From Thermomicrobiales bacterium (lineage in GTDB: Bacteria; Chloroflexota; Chloroflexia; Thermomicrobiales; UBA6265), in contig JAWKPF010000048.1 in the NCBI GenBank assembly GCA_041390825.1, forward strand, positions 1 through 24,298: DNA of 24,298 bases, given 5' to 3'. Positions 1-7,112 of the stretch are shown here, in pieces (within the stretch, counting starts at the first letter, position 1; every line of letters begins with the position of its first letter). Made by a program: the position numbers and the translations under genes. The notes beneath the pieces were generated by a model. That model was not told the origin of the DNA. It worked only from the letters and a program-made list of their open reading frames with translations, and searched no databases.

Positions 1-48
1 GGAACCACGCCAAAGGGATCGCGGGAGATCGAGCCAAAGGCCGAGTAA
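1..48 (+). CDS. C-terminal end of an unidentified protein (partial)
   Basis: An open frame runs in from the left edge and stops at TAA 46-48, leaving 15 residues (GTTPKGSREIEPKAE). The charged composition is compatible with a protein C-terminus, but the piece is too short to recognise. A run of six T follows at 57-62 without an obvious GC stem before it. It could equally be a chance open frame. Confidence 0.3.
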   Translation, partial: GTTPKGSREIEPKAE

Positions 49-79
49 CCTCACGCTTTTTTCACCCACCCGTGGCCGT

Positions 80-104
80 TGGCGGGCACGGGTCCCGCCA
101 CTAC
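80..104 (-). repeat. REP-like hairpin, copy A (GTAG head)
   Basis: Read on the minus strand this is GTAG followed by a perfect 7-bp stem (TGGCGGG / CCCGCCA) around a 7-nt loop. On the plus strand the loop reads CACGGGT and is followed by CTAC. The same architecture is found at 1498-1522, 1615-1639, 7517-7542 and, degenerate, near 16750 and 16830. Degenerate neighbours of the same composition occupy about 108-162, so 70-165 is a small cluster. A GTAG tetranucleotide beside a short palindrome is the hallmark of REP elements mobilised by RAYT transposases; that assignment is inference. Confidence 0.6.
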
Positions 105-181
105 GGGTCGGCGGGCATGGGGGCCGCCGTGGCGGGTTGGCGGGTGCACGGGGCGCCACGGCGATCGCATGGGGTTCGGCG

Positions 182-1081
182 TTACAACCGTACCGCTGAC
201 TTGGGGAAGAGGGCGTAGACGGTCGCGTCGCAGCCCTTGATGCGGGCGGCCTGGCCGATGCGCACGTCGCCGCGGGCGCTGACCATGAGGAAGGCTTCGG
301 TGCGCGTGAGGTCGAGCTTCTCCTGGATGATCCGGGTGAGGTTGTCGACGGCTTCCTCGACTGCGATCTCGAGCGTTTCGCCTTGTCCGGTGGCGATCCA
401 GTCGGTGTCGGTTTCCATCCACGGGCGGTTGGGCGCGGCGCCCTTGACGAGGTCGATCCGCGCAGTGGTTTCGCCGCGGATTTCGACACCGGTGCCGCTG
501 ACCTCGCCGTCGCCCATGGTCGCGTGCAGATCGCCGATGCCGAGCAACGCGCCGGGAACGTGCACGGGAAGGTAGACGGTGGTGCCGACGGTATTCGCGT
601 TGAAATCCATGTTGCTCCCCTGCGGGCCGGGGTGGGCGGTGTAGATCGTACCCTCGGCGGGAGCGGTGCCAAGCACGCCGACCATTGGACGGGCCGGGAG
701 TTTGACCTTGTCGGAAAAGATGAGCGCATCGCCCTCGGTGCGCACCATCATGACAGAGCCCGGTTCGATATCGGTTTGCAACGCGCCCGCGCCGTTCAGC
801 GTTCGCACGAAGCCGAGGGGACCGAGCTGGATGTCGAGAATGGTCACGGCCAGCGCATCGCCGGGTTCGGCGCCGTCGACGTAGATCGGTCCGCCGGCGG
901 GATTGACTTTCAGCGGGTCGCGCGCGGCGACAAACGCTGGCAGGTCTTCGGCGCGGTTCAGACGATCGGTCGAGGTGTCGTGCGATTCGACCACGACGGT
1001 TTCTCCGGGCACGATCGTGAGAACGGGCGGGGTGGAGGCGTCGAAGTTGTAGATGAGCTGGTCGCGCTGGATTCGTTTCAT
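182..1081 (-). CDS. acetamidase/formamidase family protein
   Basis: The 299-residue product matches the FmdA/AmdA amidase family in length and layout: an N-terminal beta-rich half with PGETVVVE and the paired VDGAEPGDALAV segment, a central TAHPGPQGSNMD motif, then GIGDLHATMGDGEVSGTGVE. Members of the family hydrolyse formamide, acetamide or other short amides to acid plus ammonia in the cytoplasm; the substrate here cannot be told. I chose ATG at 1079-1081 because AAGGAG lies 5 nt upstream; an adjacent in-frame TTG (1082-1084) would sit too close to it. It is divergent from the small gene at 1160 with about 78 bp between, and its 3' end runs into the REP-like cluster at 70-165. Confidence 0.88.
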   Translation of the reverse strand: MKRIQRDQLIYNFDASTPPVLTIVPGETVVVESHDTSTDRLNRAEDLPAFVAARDPLKVNPAGGPIYVDGAEPGDALAVTILDIQLGPLGFVRTLNGAGALQTDIEPGSVMMVRTEGDALIFSDKVKLPARPMVGVLGTAPAEGTIYTAHPGPQGSNMDFNANTVGTTVYLPVHVPGALLGIGDLHATMGDGEVSGTGVEIRGETTARIDLVKGAAPNRPWMETDTDWIATGQGETLEIAVEEAVDNLTRIIQEKLDLTRTEAFLMVSARGDVRIGQAARIKGCDATVYALFPKSAVRL

Positions 1082-1159
1082 CAAGGCTCCTTATCAGGGT
1101 CTGGCATCATTCATGACGGTACGATACGGCTTCCACACGATTTTCGGAGGACGGACCAG

Positions 1160-1501
1160 ATGGGCCCAGCCGAGCTGACGGCGATCATCGAGCAGGCACT
1201 GCAGGCGGTGCTCGATGTGGAGGACTATGAGCTGACGGAGAGCTTCGACGACCGGGGAATCGATGTCTCTGGCGATGACTGGACCTGGCACGTGGAAGAC
1301 GAGCTGGCGTACCTGGCGATCGATGACGAGCCGGAGAACGCATCGGGGTATCCAGCGGCGATCGAGAAGAACCTCACCGCGCCGGTGATCGCGGCGTTGC
1401 GCGGGATCGATCCGGCGACGTTGGTGGTGTTGGCTGATTTGCTGGCAGCGTCGGGGGATCCGTTGTCGATCAGTTTTGCCGGGATGCTGCGGTCGTCGTA
1501 G
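1160..1501 (+). CDS. small protein of unknown function (113 aa)
   Basis: ATG 1160 is preceded by GGAGG at 1146-1150 with 9-nt spacing, so the start is well supported. The product is acidic and soluble: an N-terminal helix (MGPAELTAIIEQALQAVL), an aspartate-rich middle (DDRGIDVSGDDWTWHVEDEL) and a hydrophobic C-terminal helix (ATLVVLADLLAASGDPLSI). No signal peptide, membrane segment or known catalytic motif is visible, and I do not recognise the family. The stop codon (TAG 1499-1501) lies inside the GTAG head of the REP-like copy B, which suggests that the repeat inserted at the gene's 3' boundary or supplied its stop. Confidence 0.7.
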   Translation: MGPAELTAIIEQALQAVLDVEDYELTESFDDRGIDVSGDDWTWHVEDELAYLAIDDEPENASGYPAAIEKNLTAPVIAALRGIDPATLVVLADLLAASGDPLSISFAGMLRSS

Positions 1502-1522
1502 TGGCGGGGACCGTGCCCGCCA
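1498..1522 (+). repeat. REP-like hairpin, copy B (GTAG head)
   Basis: GTAG 1498-1501, stem TGGCGGG 1502-1508, loop GACCGTG, stem CCCGCCA 1516-1522. The 27-nt block 1497-1523 matches the reverse complement of copy A (79-105) at 25 positions. It is inverted relative to copy C at 1615, so B and C form a head-to-head pair like the paired REPs of BIMEs. Confidence 0.65.
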
Positions 1523-1614
1523 ATCGCACCGCAGCGCGATGACGGCAGCAACCATGGGCAAGGTTCCGGACCGGAAACTTGTCTTTGGGCACGTCAATGG
1601 CGGCCTGCGGCCGC

Positions 1615-1639
1615 TGGCGGCCACAGGTGCCGCCACTAC
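1615..1639 (-). repeat. REP-like hairpin, copy C (GTAG head)
   Basis: Plus-strand order is stem TGGCGGC, loop CACAGGT, stem GCCGCCA, then CTAC. Compared with copy A, the innermost stem pair has changed on both sides (G-C to C-G), keeping the 7-bp stem perfect. That is a compensatory change and supports selection on the hairpin. The region 1502-1782 between the small gene and the esterase otherwise shows no gene. Confidence 0.6.
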
Positions 1640-1782
1640 GATGAGGCTGGGTGCCGACACGACGATGAGGCGGGTATGGATCCTGATACGGCGGCGATGG
1701 GTGGGCGTTGGAGGCGTGGGGTCATCCGAGATTCGGGAATCGGGAAAGCGAAGCGGTGTGGTTTGGCGCACAATGCCGTTTC

Positions 1783-2742
1783 ATGATGACAATCCATCGT
1801 CCACCAGCGAATACCCATGTGACGAGCGTTCGAAAACCGGACGACTTCGATGAATTCTGGGCCGATCTCATGGCCCAGGCTGCGGCGCTGCCGCTCGACC
1901 CGGTGCTGACGCCGGCGCCGATGCGGTCGAACGATCAGGTCGAGACCTTCGAGATTCACTACACGAGTCTCGATGAACTGCGCATCGCGGGGTGGTATTG
2001 CCGGCCGCGAGAATCGGCGTTGGAACCGCCCTATCCGGCGTTGATCGCGGTGCCGGGATATATCTCCGAACCGACCCTGCCGAAACAGTGGGCCAAAGCG
2101 GGATACGCGGCGGTGGGCGTGGCGCCGCGCGGCAAGCTGCGTTCCAACAGCCGGTTCAATCCCGGGTATCCCGGGCTGCTGATCGACAATATCATCGACA
2201 AGAACACCTATAGCTACCGCGGGTTCTATATCGATGCCGCGCGCGCGGTCGATTTCGTGCTGTCGCGTCCGGAGATCGATCATTCCCGCATCGGCGTGCA
2301 GGGCGGCAGCCAGGGCGGGGCGTTGACGTTGACGACCGCGGCTTTGCGCAGCGATGTGATCACCTGTGGAGCGGCGGGCGCGCCATATCTCACCGGATAC
2401 ATGGACGCGGCGTCATTGACGCACAGCTACCCGTACCAGGAGATGAACGAGTATCTCCGGTTGTATCCCGAACGAGAGCCGCAGATGCGCGCTACGCTCG
2501 ACTACTACGACTGTCTCAATTTCGCGCCGAAGATTACCTGCCCCATGCTGATCTCGATTGGACTGGGCGACGATGTTTGTCCGCCGGAGACAGCGTTCGA
2601 TCTGCTGAAGGTGCTGGGCGGACCGGTGGAGTACAACGCATGGCCGCGCTGCGCGCACGATTCCGGCGCGTTCTGGGAGGGGGCGAATATCTCCGCGTTC
2701 CTCGCGAAGCATTTGCAGCCAACTCCGGCGCCAGCGAGATGA
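1783..2742 (+). CDS. AXE1-type alpha/beta hydrolase (acetylxylan-esterase-like)
   Basis: The 319-residue product has the cephalosporin-C deacetylase/acetylxylan esterase layout: an N-terminal FDEFWADL helix, the PALIAVPGY strand and oxyanion region, nucleophile elbow GGSQGG with Ser176, acid loop GLGDDV (Asp263/264) and His292 in CAHDSG. The catalytic triad appears complete, so it should de-esterify acetylated sugars or similar small esters. There is no signal peptide, so it probably acts in the cytoplasm on imported substrate. Start choice: two adjacent in-frame ATGs (1783, 1786) lack a good ribosome binding site; an upstream ATG at 1708 would add 25 non-family residues. The next gene overlaps its stop by ATGA. 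Confidence 0.85.
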   Translation: MMTIHRPPANTHVTSVRKPDDFDEFWADLMAQAAALPLDPVLTPAPMRSNDQVETFEIHYTSLDELRIAGWYCRPRESALEPPYPALIAVPGYISEPTLPKQWAKAGYAAVGVAPRGKLRSNSRFNPGYPGLLIDNIIDKNTYSYRGFYIDAARAVDFVLSRPEIDHSRIGVQGGSQGGALTLTTAALRSDVITCGAAGAPYLTGYMDAASLTHSYPYQEMNEYLRLYPEREPQMRATLDYYDCLNFAPKITCPMLISIGLGDDVCPPETAFDLLKVLGGPVEYNAWPRCAHDSGAFWEGANISAFLAKHLQPTPAPAR

Positions 2743-3641
2743 CCATGCCTGACGACTTCTCTGCCTATTGGGACGCGATCGATGCGGAGCTTGCCGGGAT
2801 CGATGCGGCGCCGGCGCTGACGGAGACGCCATTGCGCTCGACGGATTTCTCGACCGCGTACGATCTCAAGCTGACCAGTATCGGACCATATCGCATTTTC
2901 GGCTTTCTGAGCGTGCCGAAGGGCGAAGGGTCCTTCCCTGCCCTGCTGCATTCGCCCCGCTATGGGAGCGTCAACAATCCGCCCCATTGGGACGATCGGC
3001 AGCGTTATGTCGTGCTGACGATTATGCACCGCGGACAACGGTTGGCCGATACACCGTTCAAGGCGGAGTATCCCGGTTTGCTGACGCTGGGGATCGAATC
3101 GCCGGAGACGTGGATCTATCGCGGGATTCTGGCGGACATCATGCGCGGCTGCGAATACCTGCTGGGGCATCCGGCGGTCGATTCGGCGCGGGTCGCGATT
3201 GCCGGCGACGACTTTGGTCTGATCGCGGCGGCACGGCGTCCGGGGTTCTCGACGGTCAATCTGACGATGACGCATCTCTATCGGATCATGGAGGCACGGC
3301 TGCGCACCGATGCCTACCCGATCGAAGAAGTGAACGAGTATCTGGCGATGTATCCGGAATCGTTGGATGCGGTCGCCAGAACCGTGAGCTATTTCGACCC
3401 GATCGCGCATGCGCCGGGATTTGCCGGGACGACCATTCTGAGCGAGATGGATCCGGGGGCATTGAACGGGCCGGAATGGCTCGATCCGCTGCGGAATGCG
3501 CTGGGCGGTCCGGTGATCCCCTATCGTCTTGCTCATGAGGGGGGCACCGACCACGACGCGCTCGATGCGTTGCTGGCTGGGCAGCTTGGGGTGTTGCCGT
3601 TGCCACGGTTGTGGCCAGCGGCGATGGAGAGTGTTGGGTGA
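2739..3641 (+). CDS. AXE1-like alpha/beta hydrolase paralogue with Asp at the nucleophile position
   Basis: The 300-residue product is clearly homologous to its upstream neighbour along its length: FSAYWDAID versus FDEFWADLM, IEEVNEYLAMYPE versus YQEMNEYLRLYPE, LGGPV in both, and a retained His266 in LAHEGG. The nucleophile elbow, GGSQGG upstream, is GDDFG here (156-160), placing Asp158 where Ser should be; the acid loop is also altered (SEMDPGALNGPE). It may be a non-catalytic partner, or may use an Asp nucleophile as haloalkane dehalogenases and epoxide hydrolases do. ATG 2739 overlaps the previous stop (ATGA), indicating translational coupling and perhaps a heteromeric complex. A longer frame back to 2577 would overlap 55 codons and is unlikely. 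Confidence 0.82.
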   Translation: MTMPDDFSAYWDAIDAELAGIDAAPALTETPLRSTDFSTAYDLKLTSIGPYRIFGFLSVPKGEGSFPALLHSPRYGSVNNPPHWDDRQRYVVLTIMHRGQRLADTPFKAEYPGLLTLGIESPETWIYRGILADIMRGCEYLLGHPAVDSARVAIAGDDFGLIAAARRPGFSTVNLTMTHLYRIMEARLRTDAYPIEEVNEYLAMYPESLDAVARTVSYFDPIAHAPGFAGTTILSEMDPGALNGPEWLDPLRNALGGPVIPYRLAHEGGTDHDALDALLAGQLGVLPLPRLWPAAMESVG

Positions 3642-3648
3642 CCTCCCG

Positions 3649-3687
3649 TTGACTCGTATATGTACAATCTGTACAATGCGTACATAT
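3649..3687 (+). promoter_or_regulatory. promoter and TGTACA-type operator of the toxin-antitoxin operon
   Basis: A strong promoter is visible: TTGACT (3649-3654), a 17-nt spacer, then TACAAT (3672-3677). Superimposed on it are three cores at exactly 9-nt intervals: TGTACA 3661-3666, TGTACA 3670-3675 and CGTACA 3679-3684. The outer arms ATATGTAC (3658-3665) and GTACATAT (3680-3687) form a perfect inverted repeat centred on the middle TGTACA. TGTACA is the known core of YefM-YoeB operators, so autoregulation by the antitoxin encoded at 3716 is expected; bound protein would cover the -10 box. Confidence 0.75.
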
Positions 3688-3715
3688 TCACTCGTTGACC
3701 AGATTGGGAGCAGGC

Positions 3716-4015
3716 ATGTCTGTCGTCGATGAAACGGTATCTATGTCCGTCGCCGAAGTGCGTGAAAACTTTGCGGATGTTCTGAATCGTATTGCCTATT
3801 CGGGCGAACGGATCGGAGTGTCGCGCCATGGAAAAGTGTTGGCAGTGATGGTGCCATTCGAGGATCTCCAGGCCCTCGAAGCCTATGAAGACTGGCGAGA
3901 TCAGAAGCTAGCAGATGAGGCTTGGGAAAACTATCAACGCGAGGGTGGCGTTCCCATCGAGATCATTCGGCAGGAACTGGATGCCGAGGTGGCGCGGCTA
4001 GCTGACCAACATTGA
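3716..4015 (+). CDS. Phd/YefM-family antitoxin
   Basis: The 99-residue product carries the Phd/YefM fold signature: MSVAEVRENFADVLNRI, then the strand GERIGVSRHGKVLAVMVPFEDLQALE. This N-terminal part dimerises and binds operator DNA; the charged C-terminal tail (from about residue 60, EDWRDQKLADEAW onward) is expected to be disordered and to mask the toxin active site. ATG 3716 has GGGAG 5 nt upstream; an in-frame ATG at 3695 would lie within the leader just after the operator. The toxin gene overlaps its stop codon. The A+T-richer promoter and lower GC3 compared with neighbours fit a recently acquired addiction module. Confidence 0.88.
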   Translation: MSVVDETVSMSVAEVRENFADVLNRIAYSGERIGVSRHGKVLAVMVPFEDLQALEAYEDWRDQKLADEAWENYQREGGVPIEIIRQELDAEVARLADQH

Positions 4016-4275
4016 TCTACAAAGTCGAATTCGACAAAAAGGCAAAGAAGGAATTCGATCGACTTCCCCTGGATGTCCGAATCAGATTTCTCCCCAAGAT
4101 CGAAGCACTCGCAAATGATCCACGGCCACCGGGATCGCGAGCGCTCACTGGAAAGAAGGGTTCGTACCGCATTCGGGATGGAGACTTTCGCGCCTTGTAC
4201 ACGATCCATGACGATATCGTCTTGGTCTATGTTTTCCGAGTCGAGCATCGGAAAGACGCCTATCGGGGACTGTAG
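4012..4275 (+). CDS. RelE/ParE-superfamily toxin
   Basis: The 87-residue product reads as a typical RelE-type mRNA interferase: YKVEFDKKAKKEFDRLP helix, the basic GKKGSYRIRDGDFRALYTI strand pair and the C-terminal VYVFRVEHRKDAYR hairpin whose Arg, His and Tyr correspond to RelE residues that act on ribosome-bound mRNA. The start is TTG 4012, embedded in the antitoxin stop (TTGA), so toxin synthesis should depend on antitoxin translation. It could be a gyrase-directed ParE instead, but the Phd/YefM partner and the terminal HRK.AYR motif favour RelE. Confidence 0.87.
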   Translation: MIYKVEFDKKAKKEFDRLPLDVRIRFLPKIEALANDPRPPGSRALTGKKGSYRIRDGDFRALYTIHDDIVLVYVFRVEHRKDAYRGL

Positions 4276-4364
4276 TCGACGCATACTGTGCCCTGCGGAA
4301 ACGAGACCTCCCATACAATCCTGAGACAATCGTTTGATCTTGCGATGGGAGTGCTCGAACGGTC

Positions 4365-5495
4365 ATGGCGCAATCGGTTCCCCAGCAACTCGGCGTTCGG
4401 CCGGTCATCAATGCAGCGGCGACGCTGACCAAGCTCGGCGGCTCGCTCATGCCGCCCGAAGTAGTCGCGGCCATGAGCGCCGCGTCCACCCAGTTCGTCG
4501 ATATGTTCGAGCTGAATCGGAGGGTGGGCGAGCGGATTGCCGAGCTGACGCATAACGAGGCGGCCTTTGTCTCGTCTGGCGCGGCGGCCGGAATCGCGCT
4601 CTGCGTGGCCTCCACCATTGCCGGAACGAACCCCGATCTGCAGCAGTCGTTTCCCTATCTCGACGGGGTGGAAAAGACCAACGTCGTCGTCTACAAACGG
4701 CAACGCAACCCGTACGACTACGCCGCCCGGCAAACCGGGGCGCGCTTGATCGAGATCGAACCAGATGGCGACGATCTGGAGCGCGAGGTGGCCAATCCCA
4801 AGACAGCCTGCGTGCTCTATTTTGGGGGCGCGGCGCTGGCGCCGGGGGCGCGGCCGTTGCCGGAGGTGATCGAGATCGCGCATTCGATGAGCGTGCCGGT
4901 GATCGTGGACGCGGCGGCGCAGATTCCGCCGATCAGCAATCTCTGGCACTACACCCGCGATCTGGGCGCCGATGCCGCGATCTTCAGTGGTGGCAAGGGG
5001 CTGCGGGGTCCGCAGGCGACCGGTGTGGTGGTCGGCAAGAAGGCGATCATCGACGGGATACGCCCGAACGCGGCGCCCAATCAGAGCTTCGGGCGCCCGA
5101 TGAAAGTGGGCAAAGAAGAGTTGGCCGGGATCCTGACCGCAATCGAGCTGGCGGTGCAGCAGGACGAAGCCGCGATGCTGGCCGGGTATGAGGAATCGGT
5201 GCAGTTGTGGGTCGAGGGATTGGCCGGAATTCCGGGGACCACTGTCGAGCGACGATATCCGAGCGAAGCCGGGCAGCCGCATGGGCGGGCTGTGATCACG
5301 CTCGATCCGTCGTTTCCTCTGACGAAGGATGAGGTGGTCGCGGCGTTGTGGGACCGCGATCCGCGGATTGCCGTTGGTGAAATTGGCACAGACACATTTG
5401 CACTGAATCCACAAACACTGGAAACTGGCGAAGACCGAATCGTGTTGCAGGCGGTGCGCGAGGTGCTGACCTCCGCCGTGGAAGGAAACGCATGA
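4365..5495 (+). CDS. SelA-like PLP-dependent enzyme (aminotransferase class V fold)
   Basis: The 376-residue product belongs to the fold-type I group around selenocysteine synthase SelA and D-glucosaminate-6-phosphate ammonia-lyase: RPVINAAATLTKLGGSLMP at the N-terminus, the SSGAAAGIAL phosphate-binding loop (70-79), Asp182 in VDAAAQ for the pyridine nitrogen, and Schiff-base Lys211 in FSGGKGLRGPQ. A true SelA is unlikely because it is shorter, lacks the tRNA-binding N-domain and no selenocysteine genes are nearby. An amino-sugar or amino-acid ammonia-lyase or racemase role is more plausible. The only upstream purine-rich site (GGGAG 4347-4351) is 13 nt from ATG 4365. The RidA gene overlaps its stop (ATGA). 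Confidence 0.85.
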   Translation: MAQSVPQQLGVRPVINAAATLTKLGGSLMPPEVVAAMSAASTQFVDMFELNRRVGERIAELTHNEAAFVSSGAAAGIALCVASTIAGTNPDLQQSFPYLDGVEKTNVVVYKRQRNPYDYAARQTGARLIEIEPDGDDLEREVANPKTACVLYFGGAALAPGARPLPEVIEIAHSMSVPVIVDAAAQIPPISNLWHYTRDLGADAAIFSGGKGLRGPQATGVVVGKKAIIDGIRPNAAPNQSFGRPMKVGKEELAGILTAIELAVQQDEAAMLAGYEESVQLWVEGLAGIPGTTVERRYPSEAGQPHGRAVITLDPSFPLTKDEVVAALWDRDPRIAVGEIGTDTFALNPQTLETGEDRIVLQAVREVLTSAVEGNA

Positions 5496-5950
5496 CTCCC
5501 GAGGAAAAACTGAAGGAAATGGGATTCGAGCTCAAGGAGCAGAAGCCGTTTCACCCGGCGGTTGCCATGGGCAAGATCACGGGCAATCTGCTCTATCTCT
5601 CCGGGTCCACGCCGCCACCGGTGGACGGGGTGCCGTGGGACGGACGGGTAGGCGATGTCTACACGGTCGAGCAAGGGTATGAAGCGGCTAAGCAGGTGGC
5701 GTTCATGCAACTGCAAGCGGCCTGGAACGTGCTGGGCGATCTATCGCGCATCAAGCAGACCGTGAAAGTACTGGGCATGGTCAACTGCACCGCGGGGTTC
5801 AGAGACACCCCGGCGGTAATGCACGGTTTCAGCGAGACGCTTTACGCGGTGCTGGGCGAAGCCGGGGTGCACACGCGTTCCGCAGTTGGCGTGCAGGCGT
5901 TGCCGGCAAACGTTCCGGTCGAAGTCGAGACGATTTTCGAGATCGAGTGA
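5492..5950 (+). CDS. RidA family protein (enamine/imine deaminase)
   Basis: The 152-residue product is of the longer RidA (YjgF/YER057c/UK114) subtype: GNLLYLSGSTPP, a central helix with AAKQVAFMQLQAAWNVLGDL, VKVLGMVNCTAGF, and the C-terminal TRSAVGVQALPANVPVEVE. Arg129 corresponds to the catalytic/binding Arg of deaminating RidA proteins and a Glu of VPVEVE completes the site. RidA trimers hydrolyse reactive enamine/imine products of PLP enzymes to ketoacids and ammonia. Its start overlaps the stop of the PLP enzyme gene (ATGA), so the two are made together, which fits this chemistry. Confidence 0.9.
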   Translation: MTPEEKLKEMGFELKEQKPFHPAVAMGKITGNLLYLSGSTPPPVDGVPWDGRVGDVYTVEQGYEAAKQVAFMQLQAAWNVLGDLSRIKQTVKVLGMVNCTAGFRDTPAVMHGFSETLYAVLGEAGVHTRSAVGVQALPANVPVEVETIFEIE

Positions 5951-6031
5951 GAAGGGCGGAACCGGGAATGAGGAGTCTGCAGGGCTCGCTCATTCCCGCC
6001 GTCGCGCTCCGAACTGCTTCCGGGGGAGTCC

Positions 6032-7108
6032 ATGTTCACCGTCGACGCCGATATTCATGTGAATGACACGCCGGGGAAGCTGGCGCCGCATTGCGCGATG
6101 CCCTGGCGGAAGTCGCTGGAACTGCTGGACGGGGCGACCTATCCCTACTTGCAGATTCCGGGATTCGCCGCGAACCTGCGGCAGGATCCACCGATTGCCG
6201 GGAGCCCGCCCTATCGCTCGGTGGAAACCGCGCCGGATATGCGCCGCGCGCTCGATGAGCTGGGCATCGACGTGGGAATTCTCTTCCCGGATCATCTGCT
6301 CCTCTTCGCGGCGTTGCCGAACAAGGAGTACGCCACCACGCTCTCCCATGCCTACAACCGTTGGCTGACGGAAGAATGGCTGCAGGAAGACAATGGGCTC
6401 TATGGGGTGGTGCTCGCCTGTCCGCAGAACCCGGAGGACTCGGCAGAGGAGATCCGGAAGTACGCGAAGAACGACCGTATCGTTGGAGTCTATCTCCCGA
6501 CAGCCGGTGTGCATCCGCTTTGGGGCGACCGGCGTTACGACCCGATCTTCGCGGCCGCGCAGGAGGTCGATCTGCCGGTCTGCCTGCACAGCGTGACGAT
6601 CATCACGCCGCAGTTTCCCTATCAGCTCGACCAGTTCGAGAACCACTTCGCGCGGCAGGTGCTTTCGCATTCGTTCGCGATGATGGCGAACCTGACCAGC
6701 TTGATGCATACCGGAGTGCCGGCGCGCTATCCGAAGCTGAAGGTAGTGTTCACCGAAGCGGGCATTGCCTGGGTGCCGTACATGATGTGGCGTATGGACA
6801 AGTACTACAACGAGTACCGACGCCATGTGCCCTTCCTCGATCGGCGGCCGAGCGACTACATGCGCGAGCGAATGTGGTTCGCCACCCAGCCAGTGGAAGA
6901 GCCGGACGATCTGAGCCAGTTGGTGGAGACAATTCACCAGATCGGCGACGACCGAATCGTCTTTGCTTCTGACTGGCCGCATCATGATTTCGACCATCCA
7001 AAGCAGATTCTCAAGCTCCCGGCGTCGCAGGAACTGAAGAAGCAGATCATGGGCCTGAACGCGTTGCAAGCCTTCCAGCGCATTCCCGCGCCAGTCATGG
7101 CGGAGTAG
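6032..7108 (+). CDS. amidohydrolase-2 family metal-dependent hydrolase
   Basis: The 358-residue TIM barrel resembles the amidohydrolase-2/ACMSD group, which decarboxylates or hydrolyses aromatic-derived acids. Visible elements are the first strand VDADIHVND (His9, with Asn11 where the HxH motif would have its second His), barrel His186 in CLHSV, TEAG near 242 and the terminal metal Asp314 in FASDWPHHD. Start ATG 6032 has GGGGGAG 5 nt upstream. It is followed after 4 nt by a Rieske gene, suggesting a shared transcript and possibly a shared aromatic or heterocycle pathway. The HxN variant may alter metal occupancy. Confidence 0.83.
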   Translation: MFTVDADIHVNDTPGKLAPHCAMPWRKSLELLDGATYPYLQIPGFAANLRQDPPIAGSPPYRSVETAPDMRRALDELGIDVGILFPDHLLLFAALPNKEYATTLSHAYNRWLTEEWLQEDNGLYGVVLACPQNPEDSAEEIRKYAKNDRIVGVYLPTAGVHPLWGDRRYDPIFAAAQEVDLPVCLHSVTIITPQFPYQLDQFENHFARQVLSHSFAMMANLTSLMHTGVPARYPKLKVVFTEAGIAWVPYMMWRMDKYYNEYRRHVPFLDRRPSDYMRERMWFATQPVEEPDDLSQLVETIHQIGDDRIVFASDWPHHDFDHPKQILKLPASQELKKQIMGLNALQAFQRIPAPVMAE

Positions 7109-7112
7109 ACGC

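Noticed and set aside
77..1524. Inverted REP copies A and B as terminal repeats of a mobile element carrying the amidase
   Set aside because: No transposase inside, no visible target-site duplication, and a further copy at 1615 shows that these are dispersed hairpins rather than element ends.
1094..1771. Long minus-strand open frames opposite the small gene and REP copies
   Set aside because: Arg/Pro-rich, antisense to a gene with a good start site; typical high-GC shadow frames.
2577..2738. Longer N-terminus for the second hydrolase from ATG 2577
   Set aside because: It would overlap the upstream gene by 166 nt and adds residues that do not align with the paralogue; ATG 2739 in an ATGA overlap fits.
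4365..5495. Selenocysteine synthase (SelA)
   Set aside because: Too short, no tRNA(Sec)-binding N-domain, and no selB, selD or selC visible; it is a SelA-like PLP enzyme.
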